Numbered from the stretch's first letter, positions 6,794-15,105 are shown. The stretch is DNA of 22,867 nucleotides from UBA2897 sp036733925 (GCA_036733925.1 DAIMZO010000026.1:1-22867), one strand, 5' to 3'. The notes: generated from the letters alone by a model not told the origin. A program made the numbers and translations.

Positions 6794-6964
6794 ATGAGGA
6801 ATACCTCTACGGCTGCGGCAGACTTTGCGAAGAAGTGGGCTGGAGTCGGTGATGAGAAACAGGATAGCCAGCGGTTCTGGATTGAGCTTTTACAGAAGGT
6901 TTATAAGCTCGTCGAAGAGGAGTCTTCTGTTTCGGCAAAGCCGAAGAAGCATCAGAAATTTTGA
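6794..6964 (+). pseudogene. N-terminal fragment of an MmeI-like restriction-modification methylase
   Basis: A 56-codon ORF with a GAGAAGGG ribosome site. Residues 11-36 contain FAKKW, GDEKQDSQRFWIELLQ and VY, which match the start of large class I SAM-dependent DNA methyltransferases of the MmeI/type IIG kind, where the segment leads into an EKxV motif and then a protein of about 900 residues or more. Here the match ends near residue 38 and the rest (an acidic patch then a Lys-rich tail) is unrelated. No methyltransferase or nuclease domain follows; the next gene is yybS. GC content is clearly lower than in neighbouring genes. The simplest reading is the stump of a deleted R-M gene that kept promoter, ribosome site and start. 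Expression as a small protein remains possible. Confidence 0.6.
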
Positions 6965-6998
6965 AAACGGAGTAAGGTGCTCTTTAGCACCTGCTCGC

Positions 6999-7027
6999 AA
7001 GACAAGGCAGTACTTTCATGCTATAAT
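6999..7027 (+). promoter_or_regulatory. Promoter of the yybS-gdpP-rplI block
   Basis: AAGACA (6999-7004), 17-bp spacer, TATAAT (7022-7027) with an extended TGC before it. It lies 55 bp upstream of yybS. A short 7-bp hairpin (6975-6992), lacking a following T-run on the plus strand, precedes it. Confidence 0.6.
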
Positions 7028-7081
7028 GTCAAATGGTGTATAAACTTCGGGCGGAATCCCGAGGCTTGAAAAGAGGGGAGA

Positions 7082-8047
7082 ATGCAGTTGTATCAGCAGA
7101 AACTCACGCCGCTTACCGAGAGCGGCCTGCTCGCGGCGCTGTCCGTGGTGCTCGCTTTCGCGGCCGTCTATCTGCCGGTCATCGGGATCGTGGCGACGCT
7201 CATCTGGCCGCTGCCGGTTCTCGTGCTCGTCGTGCGTCACGGCCTGCGCTGGGGCGCGATGGGCGTATTGACGTCCGGCGTGCTCATGGCGCTGGCCCTC
7301 GAGCCGATGCTCGCCGTGCGCATGGTGCTGTCCTTCGGCTTCACGGGGCTCGCCCTCGGCTGGGGATTCCGCAAGGACTGGGCCGGCGCGAAGATCTTTG
7401 GCATCGGCTTGCTGTTCTCCGTCATCGGCAAGCTCGGGACCATCGGGCTGCTGTTCTTTGTGACCGGCATCGACCCGCTGGATGCGCAGCTCGATGCGCT
7501 GAACGAGACGTTCGACCAGACGTTCTCCCTCTATGAGACAATCGGGATTCCGGCCGCGGAGCTCGAGCAGAGCCGCGAGCAGATTCAGCAGGGTATGAAA
7601 TTCGTGACCTTGCTGATTCCGCTCGTCGTGCTGTTCATGGGGCTGTTTGACACGACGATCTCCTATCTGCTCGGGGGCAAGGTGCTCCGGCGCCTCGGCC
7701 ACGATGTGCGCACGATGCCGCCGTTCTCCGAATGGCGCCTCCCGCGCTTCTTCGTCTATCTGTTCGGGTTCGCGCTCGTCGGCATCTACTGGGGCGGTTC
7801 GCGGCAGATCGACTGGCTCTACAAGCTGTCGATGAACCTCGAGATCCTCGCGATCTGCGCGGGCTTCGTACAGGGGCTCTCGCTGCTGTCCTATCTGATG
7901 AAGCATTATAAGCTCGCGGGCTTCTGGCGCTTCATGATCTACGTTATCGTATTGTTCAGCGGCTTCCTTCTGCAGCTCGTCGCTTTTTCCGGGCTTGTGG
8001 ACATCGTTTTTGATTACCGGCGCCGGTTCGAGCGGAGGCCCCGCTGA
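7082..8047 (+). CDS. yybS: YybS/DUF2232 family membrane protein
   Basis: A 321-aa, strongly hydrophobic protein with about eight membrane segments and a loop of roughly 60 residues in the middle (DPLDAQLDALNETFDQ onward). The start TPLTESGLLAALSVVLA, the APR-like short loops and its place directly before a GdpP-type phosphodiesterase and rplI match the YybS (DUF2232) family of Firmicutes, which sits in the same order in Bacillus. The biochemical role of the family is unknown. The ATG at 7082 follows GAGGGGAG closely. A GC-rich inverted repeat (GCCGGT 8022-8027 with ACCGGC 8057-8062) covers its stop codon and the spacer before gdpP. Confidence 0.8.
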   Translation: MQLYQQKLTPLTESGLLAALSVVLAFAAVYLPVIGIVATLIWPLPVLVLVVRHGLRWGAMGVLTSGVLMALALEPMLAVRMVLSFGFTGLALGWGFRKDWAGAKIFGIGLLFSVIGKLGTIGLLFFVTGIDPLDAQLDALNETFDQTFSLYETIGIPAAELEQSREQIQQGMKFVTLLIPLVVLFMGLFDTTISYLLGGKVLRRLGHDVRTMPPFSEWRLPRFFVYLFGFALVGIYWGGSRQIDWLYKLSMNLEILAICAGFVQGLSLLSYLMKHYKLAGFWRFMIYVIVLFSGFLLQLVAFSGLVDIVFDYRRRFERRPR

Positions 8048-8079
8048 GGGCCCCGCACCGGCTTAGGAGATGATAGATT

Positions 8080-10089
8080 ATGCCTCGGAATATGTCCGCG
8101 TGGATCGATCTGACCCTGCAGCTCGTCATCATGCTGGCGCTGATCGGGATTCTCGCCTGCTACAATGCCTATGCGGCGGCCGCCGCATCCGTCCTGTGGT
8201 TCTGCCTCGCGCTGTTCGCGCGGGAGCGCTGCCAGGACCGCTCGAGGCGCTTCGCGCGCTATTGCAAGAACATCGTGCAGAACATCGGCGAGATGACGAA
8301 GTACGCCATCGAAGGGCTGCCGCAGGCCATCCTCGTGGTCACGGCAGACGGCCGCCTGCAATGGTTCAATGCGAATCTGGATAAATGCCTGGGCTTCCAC
8401 CCGGAAGAAAATACCGATGTCAAGGATTTCTGGCCGAACTTCATCATCTCCCCGGTCTGGGGCACCGAGGGCGAGTACGTCTTCGCGCATGAGGATAAAT
8501 ACTATCAGGTGAAGTACCGTCCGATACCGCTGCCGCCGCATCAGGATCCGCTGATGGCGTTCTATGTGCAGGACATCACGCAGTTCGAGACGATGCGCAA
8601 GGAATTCGTCGAGAGCCGGACGGTGCTCGCCTATATCCAGATCGATAACTACGACGAGGTCATGCAGGGCCAGTCGGACGCGGAATGCGCGGCGCTGTTG
8701 CTCTCAGTCAACCAGCTGCTCGACGGCTGGCTCAAGACGCTCGGCGGCTTCATGCGCCGCGTGTCGGAGGATCAGTACATCGCTGTGCTCGACCGCAAGG
8801 CACTCGAGCAGGCCATGCACGAGAAATTCGATATCCTCGACAAGGTTCGCCAGCTCCAGAACACGAACCGGCTGCCGGTCACGCTCTCGATGGGCGTGGC
8901 TGTCGCGGACAAGCAGAGCCTCAAGGAGCTCGGCAGCCAGGCGCAGGCCGGCCTCGACCTCGCGCTCGGCCGCGGCGGCGACCAGATCGCCGTGAATATC
9001 AGCGGCAAGACGCAGTTCTTCGGCGGCCGCGCGAAGGCGGTCGAGAAGCATACGCGCGTCAAGGCACGCGTCGTCGCGCACGCCATCCGTGAGATCATGG
9101 AGGGTGCGGACGCCGTCTGCATCATGGGGCACCATAATGAGGACTTCGACTGCTTCGGCGCGTCCATCGGCATCGCGCGCATGGCAAGGCATCTGAAGAA
9201 GCCCTGCCATATCGTGCTCTCGGATGTGAACGAGGGCATCGAGAAATTCCGGGGCCTGCTGCGCGGACTCGAGGATTTCGAAGATCTCTTTGTGCACGAG
9301 GAGAATCTGCTGAACCTGACGGCGCTGAACCCGGTGCTCTTCGTCGTCGATACGCATATCCCGCATCTCGTGGCCGCGCCGTCGCTGCTCGAGCGGATCC
9401 CGCAGGTCGTCGTCATCGACCATCACCGCCGCAGCGAGGACTTCATCCGCAATCCGCTGCTTGTCTATATCGAGCCGGCGTCGAGCTCGGTCAGCGAGCT
9501 CGTGACGGAACTGCTGATGTATTTCAGCGACAACATGCGGCTCTCCCGTCTCGACGCGACTGCGCTCTACTCGGGCATCGTCGTCGATACGAAGAACTTC
9601 GCCGTGCAGACCGGCGTCCGCACCTTCGACGCAGCGGCGTATCTGCGGCGCAGCGGCGCGGATCCGGTGCTCGTGCGGCATCTGTTCCGCACGGATTACG
9701 AGACAACCGTCATTCTGTCGCGCGCCAAGGCGAACTCGAAGTTCTATCCGGGCGGGCTCATCGTCACATCCATCAAGGAGCCGCGCCCCGATATCACGAT
9801 TATCGCGGCGCAGGCCGCGGACGCATTGCTCAGCATCGAGGGCGCGCAGATGACGATCGTGGTGTTCCAGCTCGACAAGGAGACCGTCGGCATCAGCGCG
9901 CGCTCGACCGGCGAGGCGAATGTGCAGGTCATCATGGAGGCGTTTGGCGGCGGCGGCCACCAGAACGTCGCCGGCGCCCAGATCAAGGGCGCGGATCTCG
10001 AAGAAATCAAGGCGAAGGCCATTGCGCTCAGCCAAAAATACATAGAGGAGAATGATCAAGATGAAAGTGATCTTACAGCAGGACGTTAA
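8080..10089 (+). CDS. gdpP: Cyclic-di-AMP phosphodiesterase GdpP
   Basis: The 669-aa protein has the full GdpP architecture: two N-terminal membrane helices (about 9-46), a PAS domain (about 75-165), a degenerate GGDEF domain (about 180-310, SEDQY where GGDEF would be), a DHH phosphoesterase domain and a DHHA1 domain. Metal and catalytic motifs are present: GHHNEDFD (350-357), VVDTHIP (Asp near 424), IDHHRR (Asp-His-His at 447-449), Asp near 503 and GGGGHQNVAGA near the C-terminus. GdpP hydrolyses c-di-AMP to pApA and so tunes turgor, potassium uptake and cell-wall stress responses. The first motif reads GHHNEDFD rather than the usual GHKNPDMD but keeps His and both Asp. AGGAG lies 10 bp before the ATG. 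The 3' end overlaps rplI by 29 bp, suggesting translational coupling. Confidence 0.93.
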   Translation: MPRNMSAWIDLTLQLVIMLALIGILACYNAYAAAAASVLWFCLALFARERCQDRSRRFARYCKNIVQNIGEMTKYAIEGLPQAILVVTADGRLQWFNANLDKCLGFHPEENTDVKDFWPNFIISPVWGTEGEYVFAHEDKYYQVKYRPIPLPPHQDPLMAFYVQDITQFETMRKEFVESRTVLAYIQIDNYDEVMQGQSDAECAALLLSVNQLLDGWLKTLGGFMRRVSEDQYIAVLDRKALEQAMHEKFDILDKVRQLQNTNRLPVTLSMGVAVADKQSLKELGSQAQAGLDLALGRGGDQIAVNISGKTQFFGGRAKAVEKHTRVKARVVAHAIREIMEGADAVCIMGHHNEDFDCFGASIGIARMARHLKKPCHIVLSDVNEGIEKFRGLLRGLEDFEDLFVHEENLLNLTALNPVLFVVDTHIPHLVAAPSLLERIPQVVVIDHHRRSEDFIRNPLLVYIEPASSSVSELVTELLMYFSDNMRLSRLDATALYSGIVVDTKNFAVQTGVRTFDAAAYLRRSGADPVLVRHLFRTDYETTVILSRAKANSKFYPGGLIVTSIKEPRPDITIIAAQAADALLSIEGAQMTIVVFQLDKETVGISARSTGEANVQVIMEAFGGGGHQNVAGAQIKGADLEEIKAKAIALSQKYIEENDQDESDLTAGR

Positions 10090-10504
10090 GAAGCTCGGTA
10101 AAAAGGGGGATATCGTAGAGGTTTCGGAAGGCTACGGCCGCAATTTCCTGTTGCCGCGCAAGGCGGCGGTGCCGGCCACGGCGTCGAACTTGAACGTCGC
10201 TGAGGCCAAGGCGGGCTCGAAGGCGCGCAAGGCGGCGATGGAGACCGATGAGGCGCGCCTCATGGCGAAGCAGCTCGAGAAGGTCGAGGTCACGATCCCC
10301 GTGCGCATCGGCGAGGGCGGCAAGCTGTTCGGCAGCGTGACGGGCAAGGATGTTTCGAATGCGCTGAAAGCGAAGAACATCGATATCGACAAGCGCAAGA
10401 TCAGCCTGAAGGGCGAGGTCATCGGTGAGGGCACCTACGAGGCCGTCATCAAGGTGCACCCGTCGATCACGAGCAAGATCAAGGTGCACGTCGTTGCCGA
10501 GTAA
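10061..10504 (+). CDS. rplI: 50S ribosomal protein L9
   Basis: A 147-aa L9 with the hallmark N-terminus MKVILQQDVKKLGKKGDIVE and GYGRNFLLPRKAA, a long central helix, and the C-terminal domain with GGKLFGSVTGKD and KISLKGEVIGEGTYE. L9 binds 23S rRNA near the L1 stalk and helps fidelity and frame maintenance. I chose ATG 10061, nine bases after an in-frame ATG at 10052, because GAGGAG at 10045-10050 gives normal spacing only to 10061 and the family begins MKV. It overlaps the end of gdpP and is followed by a terminator. Confidence 0.97.
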   Translation: MKVILQQDVKKLGKKGDIVEVSEGYGRNFLLPRKAAVPATASNLNVAEAKAGSKARKAAMETDEARLMAKQLEKVEVTIPVRIGEGGKLFGSVTGKDVSNALKAKNIDIDKRKISLKGEVIGEGTYEAVIKVHPSITSKIKVHVVAE

Positions 10505-10522
10505 GTTTTCCACGGAACCAGC

Positions 10523-10557
10523 AAAGAAAGCCATCCGGCAGGAAGGCTTTCTTTTTG
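10523..10557 (+). terminator. Terminator after rplI
   Basis: AAAGAAAGCC (10523-10532) pairs with GGCTTTCTTT (10545-10554), with an inner TCC/GGA, and runs into TTTTT. I see no clear promoter between it and lonC 32 bp later, so lonC and dnaB may depend on read-through or on a promoter I cannot recognise. Confidence 0.8.
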
Positions 10558-10588
10558 TCCATACAGAGGAAGGAAAATCACCGATACT

Positions 10589-12646
10589 ATGAATTTTTTC
10601 CAGCGCTTCTTCCATCGGGGAGAAGAGAAGAAGGAGCAGCCCGCATCCGGGGCGGAGCAGCAGGCGCAGCCGGAGCGGCCGGAGGATAAAGTCGTCGATA
10701 CCATCGATAAGGAGATCGACCTGCTCTACATGCTGCTGACGAACGTCTGGGGGACGGAAAAGGTCGTCCTGCAGGCAGGCCGCATGAACGCGTTGCAGCT
10801 CATGCGCTCCGATAAGCGCGAGGAGCGCGTGCTCGCGCTCGAACGGCTCATCAACGAGGATCCGCTGCTGCAGCCTGCGCCGAAGCAGATGGATATCCCG
10901 GGCATCCTCGAGAACCTCTTTGACCGCGTGGCCGAGCTGCAGGCGAAAAAAGTCGTGCAGGACCGCATCGAGAAGAAGGTTAACGAGAAGCTCGAGGAGG
11001 ATCATGCGAACTACGTGCAGGATATCCGCCGCGAGGTATTCGAGGACGAGCAGGCCGGCACGGAGAGCCCGCAGGACGCGATCAAGCGCGAGAAGCTCGA
11101 GAAACTCGAGAAAGTGCATCTGACGCAGTCTGTCATGGAACTTCTGCGCCCGAAATCCCTCGACGAGATTGTCGGGCAGGACCGCGCGGTGCACGCGCTC
11201 CTCGCCAAGCTCAGCTCGCCGTATCCGCAGCATTTGCTGCTCTACGGGCCGCCGGGCGTCGGCAAGACAACGGCCGCGCGCCTCGTGCTCGAGGCCGCGC
11301 GCAAGAAGCCAGCGTCCCCGTTCGCGGAGGACGCGCCGTTCGTCGAGACGGACGGTACGACGCTGCGCTGGGATCCGCGCGACATCACGAACCCGTTGCT
11401 CGGTTCGGTGCATGACCCAATCTATCAGGGCGCGCAGCGCAACCTCGCGGATCTCGGCATCCCGGAGCCGAAGCCGGGCCTCGTCACGGACGCGCACGGC
11501 GGCATCCTGTTCATCGACGAGATCGGCGAGATGGACGAGATGCTCCAGAACAAGCTGCTGAAGGTGCTCGAGGACAAGCGCGCGACGTTCGAGTCCGCGT
11601 ATTATGATCCGACGAACCCGAAGATCCCGCCGTATATCAAGCATCTGTTCGAGCAGGGCGCACCGGCGGATTTTGTGCTGATCGGCGCGACGACGCGCGA
11701 CCCGGGACATATCAACCCGGCCCTGCGCTCGCGCTGCGCGGAGATCTATTTCGATCCGCTCGAGCCGTCGCAGATCGTGACAATCCTCGAGCATGCGGCG
11801 AAGAAGCTGCAGGTGGAGCTCGAGGACGGCGTGGCCGAGCAGATCGCCGAGTACACGATCGAGGGCCGCAAGGCCGTCGGCATCCTCGCGGATGCGTACA
11901 GCCAGGCGCTCGAGCGCGTCATGGAGAAGGAGAGGCCGGCAGAGGTGAAGGAAGGCAGCCTGCCGCAGGGCATCGTCGTCGAGAAAGCGGACGTCTACGA
12001 GGTCGCCCGTGTCTCACGCCTTTATCCGTATGTCACGAAAAAGGCCTCGCATACGGCGCAGGTCGGCCATATTTTCGGCCTCGGCGTCGCGGGCTTCGTC
12101 GGCTCGGTCATCGAGATTGAGGCGGCCGCATTCCCTGCGGAGAAGGGAAAGGGCCAGATCCGCTTCAATGAGACGGCCGGCAGCATGGCCAAGGACTCCG
12201 TGTTCAACGCGGCCTCGGTCATGCGCGAGCTCACGGGCAAGGATATCCACAACTACGATGTGCATGTCAACGTCATCGGCGGCGGTAACATCGACGGGCC
12301 GAGTGCCGGCACGGCGATCCTCGCGTGCATCGTGAGCGCTGTGACGGGCAGGAAAATCTGGCAGGACGTTGCGGTGACCGGCGAGATTTCGCTCGCGGGC
12401 CGCGTGCGCCCGGTCGGCGGTGTGCCGGAGAAGGCATACGGCGCGAGCCAGGCTGGCATCCGCACGATGGTCATCCCGAAGGAGAATGAGAAGGATATCC
12501 CACACGAATACCTCGGCATGCAGGTGCATCCGGTCGAGACGACTGAGGAGGCGTTCTCCTGGATTTTCGCGCCGGAGGAAGCCGGCGCGGAGCAAGAGCT
12601 TGCTGAGGCAGAGAAGGACGAGGAAATGAGCCGTAAGGCAGTCTGA
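10589..12646 (+). CDS. lonC: Lon-family ATP-dependent protease, LonC/spore-Lon type
   Basis: The 685-aa protein lacks the N-terminal substrate domain of LonA. After an acidic, charged, coiled-coil-like region (1-190) comes an AAA+ module: Walker A GPPGVGKTT at 220-228, Walker B ILFIDEIGE near 306-314, sensor 1 ATT near 367-369 and an arginine pair near 380-382. The C-terminal protease domain keeps the Ser-Lys dyad: GPSAGTA (Ser about 572) and GGVPEKAYGA (Lys about 615). This matches the Lon subgroup best known from endospore formers (spore_lon_C) and called LonC in other work; LonB is an alternative name. No transmembrane segments separate the Walker motifs, so it should be cytosolic. It sits 17 bp before dnaB, with which it probably forms one transcript. 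GAGGAAGGA precedes the ATG. Confidence 0.88.
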   Translation: MNFFQRFFHRGEEKKEQPASGAEQQAQPERPEDKVVDTIDKEIDLLYMLLTNVWGTEKVVLQAGRMNALQLMRSDKREERVLALERLINEDPLLQPAPKQMDIPGILENLFDRVAELQAKKVVQDRIEKKVNEKLEEDHANYVQDIRREVFEDEQAGTESPQDAIKREKLEKLEKVHLTQSVMELLRPKSLDEIVGQDRAVHALLAKLSSPYPQHLLLYGPPGVGKTTAARLVLEAARKKPASPFAEDAPFVETDGTTLRWDPRDITNPLLGSVHDPIYQGAQRNLADLGIPEPKPGLVTDAHGGILFIDEIGEMDEMLQNKLLKVLEDKRATFESAYYDPTNPKIPPYIKHLFEQGAPADFVLIGATTRDPGHINPALRSRCAEIYFDPLEPSQIVTILEHAAKKLQVELEDGVAEQIAEYTIEGRKAVGILADAYSQALERVMEKERPAEVKEGSLPQGIVVEKADVYEVARVSRLYPYVTKKASHTAQVGHIFGLGVAGFVGSVIEIEAAAFPAEKGKGQIRFNETAGSMAKDSVFNAASVMRELTGKDIHNYDVHVNVIGGGNIDGPSAGTAILACIVSAVTGRKIWQDVAVTGEISLAGRVRPVGGVPEKAYGASQAGIRTMVIPKENEKDIPHEYLGMQVHPVETTEEAFSWIFAPEEAGAEQELAEAEKDEEMSRKAV

Positions 12647-12663
12647 GAAGAGGAGGGGAAACG

Positions 12664-14001
12664 ATGCCATTAGAAGAACGCGTACCGCCGCAGAATGTCG
12701 AGGCCGAGCGCTCGGTTCTCGGCGCGATCATGATCAAGCCGGAGACGCTGACCGAGGTGCAGGAGCAGCTCCAGCCGGACGATTTCTACCGCGAGGCCTA
12801 CCGCGTGGTCTACGAGGACATGCTCGAGCTTTCGGAGAAGGGCGAGGCCGTCGACGTCATCACGCTGACGGAGATGCTCAAGAGGAAAGACCAGCTCGAG
12901 AAGGTCGGCGGCGTCCCGATGGTCATGGATCTCGCCAACGCCGTGCCAACCGCCGCGAACGTTGCCTTCCATGCGAAGATCGTCAGGGAAAAGGCGGAGC
13001 TCCGACGGCTCATCGACGCGGCGACGGAAATCGCGGCGTCCGCCTATGAGGGCAATGAGGACGTCGAGAACATCATGGACGACGCGGAGAAGAAGATCCT
13101 CGCCGTCGCCGGCACGCAGACCGGCAATGGGTTCGAACCGCTCAAGAGCATCCTCATGCGCACGTTCGACCACATCAGCACGATTTACGCGAACAAGGGC
13201 GGCCTCACGGGGCTCGCGTCCGGTTTCCGCGACCTCGATAACCTGACCAACGGTTTCCAGAAATCCGACCTGATCCTGATCGCCGCGCGCCCGTCGATGG
13301 GCAAGACGGCGTTCGTGCTGAACATCGCGTCGTATATCGGCACGCACGGGGGGAAGGTCGCGTTCTTCTCCCTCGAGATGTCGAAAGAGCAGCTCATGCA
13401 GCGCATGCTCGCGTCAGAGGCTGGCGTCGACTCGCAGAAACTCCATACGGGTCAGATGGACAGTGTGGAATGGAATCGGCTCATGGATGCCGCCGATGTC
13501 ATGAACCGGGCGTCCATCTACATCGACGACACGCCGGGCATCACGATTATGGAACTGCGCTCGAAGGCGCGCCGCCTGAAGGCGGAGCACGGGCTCGACA
13601 TCGTCATCATCGACTATCTGCAGCTCATGCAGGGGCGGCAGGTGCGCGGCGGGGACAACAGCCGCCAGCAGGAAATCTCGGAGATCTCGCGGTCGCTCAA
13701 GGCGCTCGCGCGCGAGCTCGACGTGCCAGTCATCGCGCTGTCGCAGCTCTCGCGTTCGGTCGAGTCGCGGCAGGTCAAGCGCCCGATGCTCTCCGACCTG
13801 CGCGAATCCGGCTCGCTCGAGCAGGATGCGGATATCGTCATGTTCCTGTACCGTGAGGATTACTACGATCAGGAGACCGACCGCAAAAACATCACCGAGG
13901 TCATCATCGCAAAGCACCGCAATGGCCCAATCGATACCGTCGAGATGTACTTCCAGAAGGAGTTCACGAAGTTCCGCGACCTCTCGCGCGCGGAAGGGTA
14001 G
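12664..14001 (+). CDS. dnaB: Replicative DNA helicase DnaB
   Basis: A 445-aa DnaB (DnaC in Bacillus naming), the hexameric helicase that unwinds DNA ahead of the replisome. The N-terminal DnaG-interacting domain begins PPQNVEAERSVLGAIM; the RecA-like domain has Walker A ARPSMGKTA at 208-216, Walker B IIDYLQLM near 315-322, ALSQLSRSVE, the DLRESGSLEQDAD motif and the AKHRNGP arginine-finger motif near the C-terminus. Length is typical and there is no intein. GAGGAGGGG precedes the ATG. It is the last gene of the yybS-gdpP-rplI-lonC-dnaB block; purA, its neighbour in many Firmicutes, does not follow. Confidence 0.97.
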   Translation: MPLEERVPPQNVEAERSVLGAIMIKPETLTEVQEQLQPDDFYREAYRVVYEDMLELSEKGEAVDVITLTEMLKRKDQLEKVGGVPMVMDLANAVPTAANVAFHAKIVREKAELRRLIDAATEIAASAYEGNEDVENIMDDAEKKILAVAGTQTGNGFEPLKSILMRTFDHISTIYANKGGLTGLASGFRDLDNLTNGFQKSDLILIAARPSMGKTAFVLNIASYIGTHGGKVAFFSLEMSKEQLMQRMLASEAGVDSQKLHTGQMDSVEWNRLMDAADVMNRASIYIDDTPGITIMELRSKARRLKAEHGLDIVIIDYLQLMQGRQVRGGDNSRQQEISEISRSLKALARELDVPVIALSQLSRSVESRQVKRPMLSDLRESGSLEQDADIVMFLYREDYYDQETDRKNITEVIIAKHRNGPIDTVEMYFQKEFTKFRDLSRAEG

Positions 14002-14004
14002 AGC

Positions 14005-14052
14005 AAAAAGGACTGTCACACGATACTTTTCGTTCGTGCGACAGTCCTTTTT
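14005..14052. terminator. Strong terminator after dnaB
   Basis: Thirteen perfect pairs (14005-14017 with 14040-14052) plus an inner CACGA/TCGTG, with A-run and T-run on the two sides. It can serve dnaB on the plus strand and the convergent 77-aa gene on the minus strand. Confidence 0.9.
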
Positions 14053-14082
14053 CGTGGGTTTCTTGCTCTTTTCGGCTGCGGA

Positions 14083-14316
14083 TCAGCGCGAAGCCGCTTT
14101 TTTCGATACTTCAGGCGCCAAGTCTACGCGTCGGATGCGTTCCAATGGATTCTCTTCGAAGGAATAACGGATATCCAGATAAGCATCGCCTCTCCGGAAG
14201 GCGACTTTCTTCAATGTCAATTTGGTGGAATGACGAATCCGATCGATATAGTATTTTGCATCTTCTGCAGACAAGGGCCCTTTTTCGACGATGACACGTA
14301 CATCATCTATAAACAT
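14083..14316 (-). CDS. Hypothetical 77-aa protein
   Basis: A small, basic protein of unknown family. It has no cysteine, signal peptide or membrane segment. The N-terminal half reads as a short strand (FIDDVRVIVEKG) then a helix (SAEDAKYYIDRIRHS); the middle (LKKVAFRRGDAYLDIRYSF) looks like two beta strands. I chose ATG 14316 because GGGAGGTG lies 8-9 bases upstream; the longer in-frame version from 14409 has no ribosome site and would start upstream of a hairpin in the leader. It has its own promoter about 110 bp upstream, with a leader stem-loop between. Confidence 0.7.
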   Translation of the reverse strand: MFIDDVRVIVEKGPLSAEDAKYYIDRIRHSTKLTLKKVAFRRGDAYLDIRYSFEENPLERIRRVDLAPEVSKKAASR

Positions 14317-14346
14317 AAGGAACACCTCCCATAGCCAATGCGTCGG

Positions 14347-14367
14347 CCGGTTATCGGTGTTAACCGG
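14347..14367 (-). promoter_or_regulatory. Leader stem-loop of the 77-aa gene
   Basis: CCGGTTA (14347-14353) and TAACCGG (14361-14367) form a perfect 7-bp inverted repeat with a 7-nt loop, within the untranslated leader and 30 bp upstream of the start codon. It could be an RNA hairpin or an operator. Confidence 0.4.
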
Positions 14368-14422
14368 TTTAGACAACGGGAAAACGTGAGGGGAATCAAA
14401 AACCTGCACGCTTTACAGTCCC

Positions 14423-14451
14423 ACTATACTACAAAAGTAAACGTTTGTTAA
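14423..14451 (-). promoter_or_regulatory. Promoter of the 77-aa gene
   Basis: On the minus strand: TTAACA (14451-14446), 17-bp spacer, TATAGT (14428-14423). The start codon is 107 bp downstream, so the leader is about 100 nt. Confidence 0.65.
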
Positions 14452-14516
14452 GGGACAAATGCCCCTCTAGGGCCCGTATTTTGTTCTTAAATATGGATAT
14501 CAGTACATCGGGGCAA

Positions 14517-14963
14517 TCAGATGAAGTACATCAGGCTCTCGGTGTTCTTCTCTGCCTCGATGCCCATCAGGATATCATCGAGGGTCACGGAAGACAGAGA
14601 TTCCTTGATGGCCTTGTCGAGCGGGTCGTAGACCTTGGCGTTCATTGCGCGGTCGAGTTCCGGCGCTTTTTCCGGTGATGCAGGGGCGGCCTTCTCCATG
14701 AGCGTAAGTTCGATGGAGGAAAGGATATCGTAGGCCGAGATCTCGCGCGGCGCACGGGCGAGCTGGTAGCCGCCCTGGCTTCCCTTGATCGAGTGGACGA
14801 GCTGTGCGCGTTTGAGCAGCGAGAATACCTGCTCGAGGTAGATCTTTGAGATGCCGAGCGCTTTGGAGATGGAGAGTATCGTGATTGGGGCGCCGGCGCC
14901 GTATCGTCTGGCAAGGTAGGTCATGGCGGCCATGCTGTAGCGGCCCTTCGCAGAAATCTTCAT
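14517..14963 (-). CDS. Rrf2-family transcriptional regulator, CymR-like
   Basis: A 148-aa winged-helix Rrf2 protein: KISAKGRYSMAAMTYLA, the recognition region SKALGISKIYLEQVFSLLK and the wing GSQGGYQLAR. It contains no cysteine at all, so it cannot bind an Fe-S cluster as IscR, NsrR or RsrR do; the cysteine-free members include CymR, the cysteine-metabolism repressor that works with CysK in Bacillus. Divergent placement beside cysK supports that role by context only. I chose ATG 14963 (MKISAKGRYS) because GAGGGA lies 9 bp upstream; an upstream ATG at 14978 overlaps that site. Its C-terminus is ordinary in length. It has its own consensus promoter facing away from cysK. Confidence 0.85.
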   Translation of the reverse strand: MKISAKGRYSMAAMTYLARRYGAGAPITILSISKALGISKIYLEQVFSLLKRAQLVHSIKGSQGGYQLARAPREISAYDILSSIELTLMEKAAPASPEKAPELDRAMNAKVYDPLDKAIKESLSSVTLDDILMGIEAEKNTESLMYFI

Positions 14964-15055
14964 GGAGTGTTCCCTCATTTCTATCCTATTTATCTATTCG
15001 CGATTCATTTTCCGTACTGCAAAAACATAGAGCACCGATATGCTTTTATGTATAT

Positions 15056-15084
15056 AATATAAAGGATAGAAAGGATTTTGTCAA
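15056..15084 (-). promoter_or_regulatory. Promoter of the Rrf2 regulator
   Basis: On the minus strand: TTGACA (15084-15079), 17-bp spacer, TATATT (15061-15056). An inverted repeat touching the upstream edge of its -35 box (15087-15105) could serve autoregulation. Confidence 0.75.
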
Positions 15085-15086
15085 AC

Positions 15087-15105
15087 ACATACTACACGGG
15101 TATGT
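15087..15105. promoter_or_regulatory. Candidate operator between rrf2 and cysK
   Basis: ACATAC (15087-15092) and GTATGT (15100-15105) form a perfect inverted repeat with 7 bp between, located upstream of both divergent promoters. A direct repeat TATGCAATnnATGG occurs twice downstream, at about 15118-15131 before the cysK -35 and at about 15199-15212 in the cysK leader. Either could be the Rrf2 binding site. Confidence 0.4.

Noticed and set aside
6660..6800. Minus-strand open frame ending in LLLILIVIKEK as a complete small toxin
   Set aside because: The only ATG leaves 12 residues, with no ribosome site, and part of the hydrophobic stretch is created by the hairpin. Kept only as a possible remnant in the findings.
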